Assembly (NCBI GenBank): GCA_963565915.1
Contig: OY751487.1
Location: 3,906,001 to 3,970,000 of the forward strand
DNA from: Entoloma clypeatum
Taxonomy: Eukaryota > Basidiomycota > Agaricomycetes > Agaricales > Entolomataceae
DNA length: 64,000 nt
Reading direction: 5' to 3'
A model generated the notes under the pieces. The model saw only the letters and a program-made list of their open reading frames with translations, was not told the origin of the DNA and ran no database searches. Shown piece after piece: positions 22,449 through 34,965 of the stretch. How positions within the stretch are numbered: the stretch's first letter is position 1; the number at the start of each line of letters is the position of its first letter. Both the position numbers and the translations under genes were made by a program.

Positions 22449-24636
22449 ATGCCTCACTTTCATTTTACGATCATTTTAGCTCTGACCGTTTCCGCTTTAT
22501 GCCTTGCTGACTACCACTGGCCATCTCCTCAATACGACACTCTGGAAACATTGCTCTATGAAGGCCGCAGGGGCGATGGGTCGAGTTTAGCTGCTCTGGT
22601 TCAGCCTTGTCGGAATAGGACCGACACTGGTGCTTCCATAGGTGCAGAATGGCTTCGTTTCGTATGGAATTAATCCCGTCATTATACTAGTTCTTACGCC
22701 CTCCTTTTCGTAGGCTTTCCATGACATGGCGACCCACGATGTGAGCGATGGGAGTGGAGGTCTTGATGGCTCCATAGTTTATGAATTAGACAGAGCAGCG
22801 GTGCGCCATTATTCGCAAACGTGTCTCCTTGCGATGTTGACTCAAAGTTACAGAACTTCGGCGCGGGTTTCACTTCTACCTTGTCCGATTTCCAAGCCTA
22901 CCCTAACAAATATGTGTCCCGTAGGCCTTAAATCTTCTCGGTTGTCATCATACCAGGTCTGACATGTACTCAAGGTGCTGATCTAATAGCTCTGGGAGCC
23001 GTCTTCGGAGTTTCTACTTGTAGTGGGCCTACTATCCCCTTTCGGGGAGGTCGCATAGATGCTTGGACAGCAGGGGCCACTGGCGCTCCTGAACCTCAGC
23101 AAGATCTGCAAACCTTCAAGGACACGTTCGCTCGGCAAGGTTTCACCCCTGCGGAAATGATCCAGCTTGTGGCCTGTGGCCATTCAATGGGTAGCGTGCG
23201 CAGCACTGACTTTCCATCACTCGTGGCCCCAAATCCAAACTCGGCGACGCCGGTTTTGAAATATTTTGATAACACTACGCGATTTGATAATAATATGTGA
23301 GTCCTGCTGTGTCGTATTTTCCGCTTCAATGGCTGCTATATCAATCTCCTTTCAGCATCACGCAATATCTTGATGGAACCACGGCGAATCCATTGGTCGT
23401 TGGCCCAAATCAGACACTGGTGTCCGACCTCCGTGTTTTTTCTTCAGACTCCAATGCCACAATGCGCAGGTGAGCGGCGATTCCTCGATTCGTTTGCCAC
23501 CTAATTTTCTTTTACAGCATAGCGGATCCAGCAGCGTTTGCATCCACCTGTCAAAGCATACTTGAGCGTATGGTCAACGTCGTCCCGCACGGTGTTTCGT
23601 TGACCGACGAAATCACGCTCCTTCCGGTTAAAGTGAGCAATGTACAACTCACGTTTGAGCGCCAGAAGTTTGTGTTTAAAGCTAATTTCCGTGTTTGTGA
23701 CAATTTGTTTACTAAATTTCCTTGGGCCTTTGAAACTGATGGACATATTATCTAGTTAACTCAAAACCTCAGTTCCACCGTAAACAAGCAGCGCACCGTG
23801 AAAATGCTATGGTGTGACAGGTATGGTGGCAGCCAGAACTGCAAGGGTGCCACGCGGTCATCTATACCCGCTTCCACTCTCCCAGAATCCAACCTTTCAC
23901 CTTTAACTACAGTTCAGGGGTGTTCTTTCCTTACTTATAACTTCGTCGTTCCGATCGATCCCTCCGTCTCCGTCTTGAAGTTTTGGTTCGAGGTCAACGA
24001 ACACGACGGGAAGAGCGCTACGATATACAATAACGGAGGAAATGGCTATGCGGTGGCACAGGACCAGATTCTGTTCGTGCCGACGCTTAGTCAGATGAGT
24101 TTGCAGTCGAACACTGGCAGCCTTCACCCCAGGGGTGGCGGTGCGCCAGTGTCGCTGGTGAAAGAATATTTCATTGTGGCAGCAGTATGTTATCTAAATT
24201 GTACTGTCTTTCTTGACATCCACGTTTCTCAATCATATCCCCTCAGGTCCGCGATGGAAGTAATCCGTCACGAGTCTACATGGACGCACACGACTTTGCA
24301 TTTACCAATTTCACGAAATCTCTCAACACGACAGTCGATCTCCAACTTAATTCGAGCTTGGCAGCTTCACAGGGCTACTCATTTTACACCGGAACTGTGA
24401 TTGATGATGGACTCCAGCTCACCATCGATATCCATAGCATTCTCTCCAATGGAACTGTGTACACTGAAGATTTCAAGCAGACAAGTGAATTGGATAATAC
24501 ACCCTATACCGCACCAACGGATGTGACCAATGTGTCGTCGTCGTCATCTTCTACATCCTCCCTGAAATCTCTGGACGGACAGCTTTGCATTTTTTTGGTT
24601 CTAGCCACCAGTCTATTCCGGACTTGGCTACTATGA
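22449..24636 (+). CDS. Secreted, probably GPI-anchored haem peroxidase
   Basis: Eight exons with consistent phase. The start has a hydrophobic signal peptide (MPHFHFTIILALTVSALCLA). The peroxidase core shows the distal pocket WLRFAFHDMATHD, with catalytic Arg and His, then a GGLDGSIVYELDRA block, a disulphide-prone VSTCSGPTIPFRGGRID, and the proximal haem-ligand region LVACGHSMG. A long C-terminal domain follows, ending in a Ser-rich linker (VSSSSSSTSS) and a hydrophobic tail (LCIFLVLATSLF), which suggests a GPI signal. It belongs to the plant-type (class I/II) haem peroxidase superfamily. It would act at the cell surface on peroxide with an unknown reducing substrate. I see no manganese- or tryptophan-site evidence that would make it a ligninolytic enzyme. 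Confidence 0.8.
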
Positions 24637-24805
24637 ATTCACCTTCATTTCCTTCGCCTTGATAATTGCAACTTGACAATCTATTATGTAGAGGATATAC
24701 ATATACCATCGCCGGTCGTTAGTATACATTTGAACACCAGATAAGTTCGATGAATGTATCTCAGACCTTCATTGATTTTCGGTACATTGTATAAAGTAGT
24801 ACCGA

Positions 24806-26552
24806 TTAATACGACATCGTCTCCACGATAGCATCCAGGACGCGTATCGCGTCTGGTATATGGAACTTTTCGTATTGAAGTGCTACAGGCACACTGGAAT
24901 TGCGACATTAGAGTCGCTGATGCCACACTTGACCGAACACTTACTCCCAGCCAGTCACCCGCTTGACAGGCGCATTCAGTTTCAAGAAACATCTCTTCTG
25001 TACCTCGGCGCTAATTTCGGCGCCTACTCCTCCGATCATCCCAGCTTCATGCACTATTACCAGTCGACCAGTGCGGTTGACGCTCTCCACAATAGTCTCT
25101 ACATCCCATGGGAGTATTGAGCGCAAATCAATTAGTTCAACTTGGGCAGAGCGGATGGAGGCAGGCACAAGAGGCTCGAGTGCAGGCGACGGGGAGGACA
25201 GCAAGTGAAGCGCAGCTTCGCAGTGATAAACTGGGGTCCCCCATGTAAGGAGAGTAAGGTCGGAGCCTGGTACGAGGACTTCGGCTTTTCCGAGGGGCAA
25301 CTCGAAGTCGTCGGTGGGGACTTGCTCCACTAGTCAAGGAGAGTAAAACTCAACATATGAAGGAGGGGAAAGATCGAGCATTATACCTGCTGAGCGGTAG
25401 AGTATCTTGGGTTCCATAAATATTACGGGATTTGGGTCTCTGATGGAGCTGAGTAAAAGGCCTTTCGCTTGAATTGGTGAACGGGGTATCACAATCTAAT
25501 AAGATGTGTAATCGCCTGTTTGTGCAGAGGAAATGTGAGTATACCTTGAGTCCAGATGCACCCATGAAGAAGCCTTCCGGAGATTGAGAATGGTATAATC
25601 CACCATGACCCTGAATTGTAAATCTCGAGATCTTCTTCAGGTGACAATGCAATAAAGAAATACTACTCACAACGGACATGGTTGGTGTGCGGATGGTGAG
25701 GCCACCGACGTTGTACTGACCACCGGATCTGTATCTGATTTTGGCGGCCTCGTTGACAATCTACCAGAGAAGATGAGAACGAGTTTCTACGAGAAGAGCG
25801 AATGTCATACCTGGTCAAAGGCAGGGAATATATAATCGGCAAATTGTATCTCGGCAATAGCAGTGTGGCCCATAAGCGCCAAACCAATACCAAAGCCTGC
25901 AATGCCTTGCTCGGTCAAAGGGGTGTTGAACACGCGTTCGCGACCTGGAGAGTTCAGAATGGGAAATCGATTAGGAGGGAAACTGACCAAACTCTTCCGC
26001 AAGACCCTGGGTTTCAAAGAAAAATGAGAGTGAGAGGGTCGGATAGGCTCCGGCCGAGCTCACCATGGTGCATCTGAACACGCCGCCAAACGCGACGTCC
26101 TCGCCGAAGACGACAGCGCTATCGTCCTTTGCTAGCGCAATGCTAGCAATGAGGCATGAGGAGTGGATACGAGAAATTATGTGTGGTACATTAGTAGTTT
26201 GTTTACCTCATCGCATCGCGGACGGCTTGGTAAGTGTTCATCTTGCGGGTCTCGCGTCCGCCGATGATGGTTCTCGAAGGACCGGATGCATCCTCGTCCG
26301 CGAATGCGAGGCCGGGGGTGCGGAGCGCCACGTCTCTAGAAGATCTGAGGAGCTGGGAGGTGGCGACGGAAGGCAAATGACCCCCAGCGGGCGGTGGTTC
26401 GGTTGCAGAAGAATTCCAGCGACGCTGGGAGAGGTTGGGAACGGGTAGGACGATGAGGAGACGCGACTCACAAGGGTGGAAGATACGAGCGTCCTGGAGC
26501 ACCTGGTGGTATGCATGACGGTGGCCAAACCGAAGATCCGGCGTCGCGTCAT
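24806..26552 (-). CDS. BCKDHB: 2-oxoisovalerate dehydrogenase E1 component, beta subunit (mitochondrial)
   Basis: Minus-strand spliced gene. An Arg-rich presequence ([20 protein letters not shown]), completed after an intron by RRWNSSA, points to mitochondrial import. The body has [27 protein letters not shown] (thiamine-diphosphate site), [32 protein letters not shown] and [20 protein letters not shown], then the transketolase C-terminal domain and the ending [20 protein letters not shown]. With the alpha subunit it decarboxylates branched-chain 2-oxo acids from Val, Leu and Ile breakdown. A second in-frame Met at 26516 could be the start. It is divergent from the CreC-like gene with only 23 bp (or 59 bp) between start codons. 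Confidence 0.93.
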
Positions 26553-26575
26553 TTAACATTTCCTCATCCGGAACC
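26553..26575. promoter_or_regulatory. Extremely short divergent promoter, BCKDHB / CreC-like
   Basis: Only 23 bp separate the two chosen start codons, so the 5' UTRs and core promoters must overlap the neighbouring coding sequence or each other. Confidence 0.6.
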
Positions 26576-28830
26576 ATGGAGAACGACGCCTCGTTCGTCG
26601 CTCCGGAGGGTGTCTACACCGTCATCGACGACCACAAGCCCCCTCTCAACCTCACTACTTTTGGCGGTCCTGTACAGTACCCGACAAAACTCTCCACCGT
26701 CATCGTCCGTTTCCCGACCCAGAAGCAGGGCAGCTCCCCTGGACTTGCGCAGCTCCTTGGCGGCGGCAACAAGGAGTCCAAGAAGGAGAAGTCTACCAAT
26801 TCCAATCCCAGTTCCACCTCAAAAGAGGATGGTCTCAGTGTCTCCAGCAGCGAACCTCCAGACGAGCTTGATCAATCTGCATCCACCCAAGAACATCCGC
26901 CGACCACCCCATCCGCTGCGCACGAGCCCCGTTCTCTCTTCTCCAATCCTTCCGCCGGTGGAAAGCGCAAACATGACTCGCACCCAAAGAATAATATGCG
27001 TACCACCTCTTCCACTTTTGTCACTCGTGTCCAGACCTCGGAGGGCCTTGCCAAAATCCTTCAGTCAAAGCAAGGCGATACCACCTTTCTTTTCTATAAC
27101 ATCTCCAAAACTTGCATGTGGATCGAGGCAGGCTCCAAAGCAAAGGTATTGTACACTTACACAGTAGCCTTCTATGCAAACAATGTCATTCCACATATAG
27201 GACCCGTTATCGAGAGTCACCTTCTCCACGCATCCCACATGCCACGATATCAACACCACCACTCCATCTCCCGACCATCTCGACGTAATAATTGGCTTCA
27301 GTTCCGGTGATCTAATATGGTTAGGTGCGTTGTGCCCCTCCACCATCCAATCTATGCCCAATTCTCAAAAAAAAAAAAACAGACCCCATAACCTCACGGT
27401 ATGAACGCCTCAACAAGCAGGTAATTCACGCTATGAATTTCTTATCCTGTTCTCTGATTATTCTCAAGGGTTGCATAACAAATTCTCCTTGCACAGCCGT
27501 CCGTTGGGTCCCTTCATCGTCCAACCTCTTCCTCGTCTCCTACGCAGACGGAACCATTGTTGTATATGACAAAGTACGCGATGACGGCACCACTTTCTCG
27601 CCTCATGATCCAGTCGCGAGATCCATCGATGCTTCCTCAGAAGACATCTCCCAGAAAGAATGGGACCCCACCGATAGCATCTTCGTATCATTGCCACCCT
27701 GGCATCCGGTCATCAACACAAGCCCTGCTGCCAATGGGAAACCGGACAAGGACAGATCAGGAAAAAACCCCGTCAGTCATTGGCGGGTCTCGCGGCGGGG
27801 GATTGTCGGTAAGTGCACGTTTCCTTGGTGAATCTCCCTTCTTTAAATCCAAAAGATGATAGATTTCGTCTTTTCACCCGATGTGAAGTATGTTGGCGCC
27901 ATATCAGAGGATGGTTGCTTGAGAGTCATAGATGCTTTAGCTGAGCAGTGTGTCAACTTTATCTGTACGAACCTTCCCGTCCGACTTATCTCAATGTCCA
28001 GGCTCGTCGATTGTTATGCATCGTACTTCGGAGCATTGACATGTGTAGCATGGTCTAATGACGGACGTTTCATACTCGTAAGTCACAATCAGTTTCGGTG
28101 GGATGTTTGTCTTGACCAACTCATAGACTGGCGGACAAGATGATCTGTTGACGATTTTCTCGCCGTGGGAGCAACGCGTTGTCGCACGATGTCAAGGGCA
28201 CTCGTCATTCGTTTCTGCACTTGCTTTTGATGGTTTGCGTTGCGACGGTCGGACATACCGATTCGGGAGTGTCGGAGAAGATAATAAACTAATTTTGGTC
28301 GGTACAACAATGGTCGTTCCCTTTACCGTTCTGTTCGCTAAATTCTATTCTAATAGTGGGATTTCTCCAGTGGAGCGCTGCATCGTCCAAAAAACCAGGT
28401 GAGATCATCTGAGCATACCATTGTTCCGGTAATTAAACGGAAATAAAGGCTCATGCAAGAAATTCTATGTCGTCAATGTTATCGCTCGCACTGCGACGTG
28501 ACCGTTCGGTTCCCTTATTGCCTTCCCTAGGCACTCCTGATGGTGATGAGAGATCACCGCGTTATCATTCTGCGCCTTCACGAAACGAAATTGCAGTTGT
28601 CCAACCTGTTCTGGTGCATAGATCTTTCTGAATCCTCTCCTCTTGTCATTCTTACACTCCGTATATAGGTCAAGAACGTTGAAGCCGACATCCTAACGGG
28701 GATTACATTCTTACCACGGTCTGTCCTGACGTTGACAAAAGCTGGACACATCAAGCTCTGGATCCGGCCATTGGCGTTACGGCCGCGAGTCAAAAATACT
28801 CGGGCTGTGGATATTGATCCTCTCACGTAG
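26576..28830 (+). CDS. creC: WD40-repeat protein, CreC/WDR20-like
   Basis: Spliced plus-strand gene. The N terminus ([17 protein letters not shown]) is followed by a low-complexity Ser/Pro/Lys segment, then [20 protein letters not shown] and WD blades: [83 protein letters not shown] and [20 protein letters not shown]. The order with long insertions, such as an acidic stretch before DFVFSPD, fits CreC/WDR20 proteins. In Aspergillus CreC stabilises the deubiquitinase CreB in carbon catabolite regulation; vertebrate WDR20 activates USP12/46. The same role here is inferred from family. The last coding exon ends RAVDIDPLT. Confidence 0.82.
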
Positions 28831-29027
28831 TATCTTATAACACGACGCATATTACCGAGGTTGTACCTTATTCTTTGGATGTCTTCCGAAGGACTTTTCT
28901 TATTGCATTCTGTGATGTCCTTTGATATTTATTGTCGCCGAAGGCGAGAAGTGTGTGTAGTGGAATAGCCTGAGTCGGATTTTTCACATCGTGTTTCGAG
29001 TCCGAAATCGACTACTCAGCCGTTAAC

Positions 29028-29609
29028 ATGTCGGTTGTAACGCCAACACTCTTCCCGCGATCTCCAAAGTTTCCACATCTACTTCCCAAACCCCCTCAAC
29101 CCCACCCATTACCGCTATCACGTCGCAGAGTATATGAACATCTCAATGCTGTTCGCGACTTGCAACGAGAGATGGACGACCTCAGCGACGAGGAGAATGA
29201 GCTTGAAGATATCGTGCGTCCGCCGCGTCATGGATCTTTTTCTTTGTCCATCATAGCCGCGTCAATAGAATTTGAGCATTCATAATCGAGGGTACAGCTT
29301 CCTTGTGCCCATTGGCCGGTCGCTCACCCAACAAGAAGAGAAGAATGATGTACGATTCATTCGTTGACTTTATCATTTGCCACTTCCTCACATGCCCCTA
29401 AGGCCGAAGACGACTCAGAGGACTCAGGCTCAAATCGATCAGGAGGAGCACCTTCGGTAGGTGAAGACGATGGGGAGAATGAATCACAACAGGATCTGGA
29501 TGCTAGTATGGAAGACCTCGACGAAGACACCACTGCAGATATGGATGGTGACGACGATGCGGTGGAAGGCGATACGGAGGATTTTGAGGAAGAGCCTTCT
29601 GAGGTGTGA
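29028..29609 (+). CDS. APC15: Anaphase-promoting complex subunit APC15/Mnd2-like
   Basis: Three exons (29028-29213, 29269-29349, 29403-29609) give 157 residues. The start MSVVTPTLFPRSP, a central helix (RRRVYEHLNAVRDLQREMD), the motif YSFLVPIGRSLTQQEEKNDA and a long acidic Asp/Glu tail match the layout of human APC15 (LFP near the start, LVPIGK, acidic C terminus). APC15 helps APC/C turn over the mitotic checkpoint complex. The call rests on short motifs and architecture. The stop is 99 bp from the convergent MTHFR stop. Confidence 0.55.
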
Positions 29610-29708
29610 CATTGGAGGCACCATCATTACACACCCAAGCTGAATCTGTGGCGTAAGGGCTTATTTATTGATTTTTCCTCATGACAATTAGGTGCTCATC
29701 TGTACTAT

Positions 29709-32081
29709 TCAGGGCTCGTCAAGAAATTTCCACAATGCCTGGGGGTCCCGGTAATCGTGATGCAGTATGCTAACCAACCACCTTTCATCTCGCACACTTT
29801 CGAGCAACCCCCTTTCCCTTGAACCTGGTCGATAGAAGGAAGCCCAATCTGACCATATGGAGAATGCCTCTTCCTGTGGGTTATGTCAATATCTCGACCC
29901 AGATGCTAAAGAGCCGTGTAACAAGTACCTTCCATGAGAGGAATGACTCTTTTTCAATAATTGTTGTCTGTGCTATCTCTTGGCCAGGGAAAACACCCCA
30001 TGTCACTGCGTTTCGGCCACCTTCTGGAACATTACCTCGACATTCGCCCTATGTATAACGAATTCGATTCTTCGGAGAGGATTCTTCCAAAGGCTCTGGT
30101 GCCGCACCTTATAATTTCCTGCAAACCAGTGAACCCAGCCTTGACCATTTTCCTCCACCCGACGCTCGATAGCATCGACGTCGCTCCCTTCACAGAAAAA
30201 CTCCACAAATCCCTTTTGGAATACATAACCTCCTCTTGGACCCCACCCCAGTGTTACATCCTCAGAACTCACGCTATCCACTGCGGGCTGCGACCCAACA
30301 GTCCACCATCCCTTCCTCGTCAGTGACTCTAGATTTTCCAGGATCATCATTGACTCGGGAGACAGTGGTACCGGGGAGAAAGGTGTCGTGGGGATCCTCG
30401 AATGAAGATGGTCCAGGAATATTTGCGTAAGATCATCCAACGACCTGGGATGACCCCATTGGGATATGGCATCGCGGTGCTGTAACAGAAATTAGTTGTT
30501 CATGAGTGCGATGATTTCCCGCAAAAAATTGAACGAACAATTCCAGGACTTCCCCAGGGATCTTGATTACCAAACGCAGGGCTTTTAAAGTCACCAAAAC
30601 GGCCATTCGGAAACTCGTCCCATGTGGAAGCCTTGTTCAGTTCACCAACTCCGGCTTCGCCGTCTATGGGTGGAATGCTGGCTAAACTAAGGGTGGCCGA
30701 ATTCGTTGCAGTAACTGGCGTTACCATGAGATTCGATGCATCAATCTCGGCGGGTGGATGGATATTATTTCCAGGAGTGTCCTTCAAGGGAATGTGTCAG
30801 ATGTTGCAGACCAAGACTTCTTTTCCTCGACGCACTGCAATGAGTTTATTGTGGACAGGTTCTGTTGTCTCTGTCCACTGGAGGATTTCAAGAATACGTT
30901 GCACGCTCTTTTCAAGGTTTAGCGTGCAGAAGTGGACACCAGGAATCGCCTTCTCTCTTGTCAAATGTTTCACCATGTCTACGGCAAGTGTAACCCCATA
31001 ATCTTTGACGAGTTGATCGTCATGCTTGGTTGAGAGTGAGTTTTTTCTGTACCTTCTAGATGTTTATAGAAACATACAGAGATAGGAGCAAGGGCGTCTA
31101 TGACATATTGAGGCACTTTAGTGCCACATAGTCTTGTTATACGTTGGAACGACGCGTACGACTGTATAGGCATTATTCCTGGTATTATTGGGATAGTGAT
31201 ACCTATTTCTCATGGTGAGTTGATATTTAGGTTTGTTCAGGAAAGTAGCTCGCACCTTTGTCCCTGACCTTCCTCAGCCATCGCAAAAAGCCATCCACAT
31301 CGTAAAAGAGTTGCGTGACTATGAAGTCTGCCCCCGCCTCCACCTTTTCCTTGAGAAAGTCGAGCTCAGTATCCTCGTTGTACGGATTGTCAATATGGCC
31401 ATCAGGATATGCTATGGGTCGGCCAAGGGTCAAAGGTGGGACATGCATTGTACGACACACCAACCTGCCACACCGATACAGAATTCTGAGGCGAATTCAG
31501 GCGAAGAGCGAATGAACTTGACGAGATCTATTCCATAGTTGAATCGCGGATCTATAGGGATCCATTCCTCTTGCCCTCTAGGTGGATCTGCCGTCATGGA
31601 GGGTTGAGTGGTAATAAGAGGTGCAGGGACAGGATGACATACCTCCTCTCAGAGCTAAGATATTCTGTATCCCACCCTTCCGCGCAACCTGCCGCAAGTT
31701 TGAGAAGGTGAACCAAGTGGGAATGAAGATTCGGGCGTACTCGAAGTGCATCAGCCACCATGCCTTGTTCCATGTTGGTGCATGTCAGATGCATGACGAT
31801 ATCGACGCCGTACTCCGTCTGAGCCAGAGTTGCTAGATCCAGACTCCTTTCTTTGGTGGAGCCCCCGGCACCCCATGTAACACTAACGGCGAGTGGATTG
31901 AGTGTGCATAGTCGCGAGATGCGGCCGATTAGGTTCTCAAATCCCTGGATCACCTTCAATAAACGACACGATCCCGACGTGCTAATGGACGACAGACCTG
32001 GTCTGTACGTGGCGGAAAGAACTCGAAGGTGTAAAAGGGACGAGAAGGATCTTTGGCGGCGATTTTGTCCGAAAGCTTCAT
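29709..32081 (-). CDS. MET13: Methylenetetrahydrofolate reductase
   Basis: Minus-strand spliced gene starting MKLSDKIAAKDPSRPFYTFE, with the first intron inside FFPPRTDQ-GFENLIGRI. The catalytic TIM barrel has SVTWGAGGST, MHLTCTNM, the DPRFNYGIDLVKFIR region, GFPDGHIDNPYNEDTELDF, KVEAGADFIVTQLFYDVD and PIIPGIMPIQSYASFQRITR. The C-terminal SAM-binding regulatory domain shows GWWTVGSQPAVD, GPRGGYVFQKGFVEFF, GECRGNVPEGGRNAVTWG and ILHHDYRDPQALWKFL. The enzyme makes 5-methyl-THF for methionine synthesis with FAD and NAD(P)H, and is probably inhibited by S-adenosylmethionine. It is divergent from Rab6 with 48 bp between starts. Confidence 0.95.
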
Positions 32082-33034
<953 letters not shown>

Positions 33035-33227
33035 GAGACATCTTTGCTGCTATCCACGACCTCTACATATGTCGTGATAGATGCATATATACCAACGGGT
33101 TCCTTGTATTACTTGAACCCTCACACTGTTTTTAGTGTTATCGCATGACTGTTCTGCCAGCAGGGGTCTTGGGACGAGCATGCAAATGGAATGGAAGAAA
33201 TATTCTACTTCTACTTCTACTGTCTTC

Positions 33228-34718
33228 TCATCCTCGGTTCATCGTATTCCCCGCTCCTCTGGGGTTCTCGTCTGTAAATCTCGCCCAATTCTCATCCTTT
33301 AACCGCTTCGCTTCTGCTTTTTCCTCACCTGTTCGTGTACCGTCCATCTCTGCCTCGAGTGCGAGTTGTTCAGAAGAAGTCGGAGCTGTTTCTGTTGCAG
33401 GCCTGTGAAACACCAAATATGAGGATCTGGGGGACGAAATAAATCAAATAGAGCTGGTGACTTGCCCCCCTCCAGTGAGTATGTTACCTCGCTCGCGCTC
33501 AATCTGAAGATATTCATCGATCGAAATTGTAGGCAACCTGTGTCCCGGGCCAAATACCTGGGCCTGAAGCCGTGCACGATTTGCGGTACTGGAAGGAAGA
33601 ATGGTAAAAGGCCGGAGGGGCTGAAAGAGGTCGCCAGCGCGAAGAAAAAATGAAGCCTGTCAATAAACTTCACCAAGGCGATGGTTGCAATATCGTACCT
33701 TCCCTGATTCATCCAGCAATGGGCCTTCCCTGTCCGACCCCAGGTTAAGTGGTGAGTCAAGTTTCCACATGTCGCTATCGCGTTCTTTCCCCCTAGTATT
33801 CTCTTGCCTATCTGGCCCATCGCGAGGCGGTGAAGGAGGCGCATTCAAGAGGAGCTCCAGCTCTTGGTTCATGCTGGCTAGGTGCGCGTGCGTTTGAGTG
33901 TAGAAGAAACGTAGCAAGAGGAGAGTGGCATCGCGCAGGATTTCCTCTGTCTCCGAACCGAGCTCCTCGTCATCAGAACGTGTGGATTTCTTGGCTTGAG
34001 ATAGGGTTGGGAGAAGGGAAGATATGAGATAGAGGTCTGACAAAGAACTGTCGGGAGACGGAAGGCGTTGGCCTCTGCGTTTGCGAGTCACCTGTCATAT
34101 CTGATCAGGAATGCGGGTGTCGAACATGCCTTGGGAAAATCGCACCTCAATCCTACACTTCAAGGCTTTCTCTTTCTGGTATTGCCTGATTTTAATCTCG
34201 CGCCTTTGGGACGCATCAAAGGCGTTGGATATCGGTATTCGCTGCTCATATAGCTTGCGTTCCTCCTCCGGCACGATGTGATAGATGTTGAGATAGTCCA
34301 GAAAAGTTTTATAGTCTTTCTGAAAGATATAATATTATGCAATGCGGCGATTAAGTATGTGTTTCACTATACCTGCGTCTGTTGCAGCACAGATATTCGC
34401 TCTTCTCTATCCACCGTTTTCAAGCGTTCCCTGGCCTGTGCAATGACATAGGGCACAAGTAGATAGATTAAATCCTTGGTGGATATATCTTCCAGGGTTT
34501 CATTTGGACTGAATAAGGAGAGGCCCGCGATTCGCGAACTTAAGGTCTTCAGATCGGTGAGGGTAGACTTCACTAAGTCCTGGAAGAACATAGGGAGCTA
34601 CATGATCGTAAAAGGATAGATAACATACCTGAGTGGATTCCTCGAGAACGGGTGCATTGGATGCCTTCGATGCATGCGAGACGCATCGAGCGAACAAGGA
34701 TGGAAGTGGGAGCGACAT
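33228..34718 (-). CDS. TAP42: TAP42/alpha4-family PP2A-interacting protein
   Basis: Minus-strand spliced gene from MSLPLPSLFARCVSHASKAS to ...GAGNTMNRG. Family features include the helical N-terminal half (QDLVKSTLTDLKTLSSRIAG, LIYLLVPYVIAQARERL, QKDYKTFLDYLNIYHIVPEE), LLLLRFFYTQTHAHLASMNQ, the LDESGKPLRPFTI segment, PTISIDEYLQIERERGNIL and the C-terminal signature DENPRGAGNTMNRG. Tap42 binds catalytic subunits of PP2A-type phosphatases and links them to TOR signalling in the cytosol. Confidence 0.93.
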
Positions 34719-34776
34719 TACGGTGGGGCACTGTCTAAACTCCCTGCCAAGGAAATACTTCCACAACCAAAAATGA

Positions 34777-34868
34777 CGACACCAGCAGGATTTGAACCTG
34801 CGCCCTCAAAGAGGAACAGATAACGGAATAATTCGAATCTGTCGCCGTAACCACTTGGCTATAGTGCC
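34777..34868 (-). tRNA. tRNA-Ser(CGA) with 10-nt intron
   Basis: The minus strand folds as a type II tRNA. The acceptor is GGCACTA with TGGTGTC (two wobbles) and discriminator G. The D arm is GCC...GGC; the anticodon stem is ACAGA/TCTGT. The loop TTCGAA carries anticodon CGA, interrupted after position 37 by about 10 nt. The long variable arm is CCTC/GAGG, and the T arm is GCAGG-TTCAAAT-CCTGC. The long variable arm and anticodon identify serine; mature length is about 82 nt. Confidence 0.93.
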
Positions 34869-34965
34869 CCACAGCTTGTCATTGATTGTATTAATCCTTC
34901 AGAGCAGGATTTATCATTACGTTGAAGAAAAAATAAAAAAAATAAAAAAAAATTGATATGCATAA

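Noticed and set aside
29961..30326. 121-codon plus-strand frame
   Set aside because: It is antisense to the C-terminal regulatory domain of MTHFR, which has strong motifs and splice phases.
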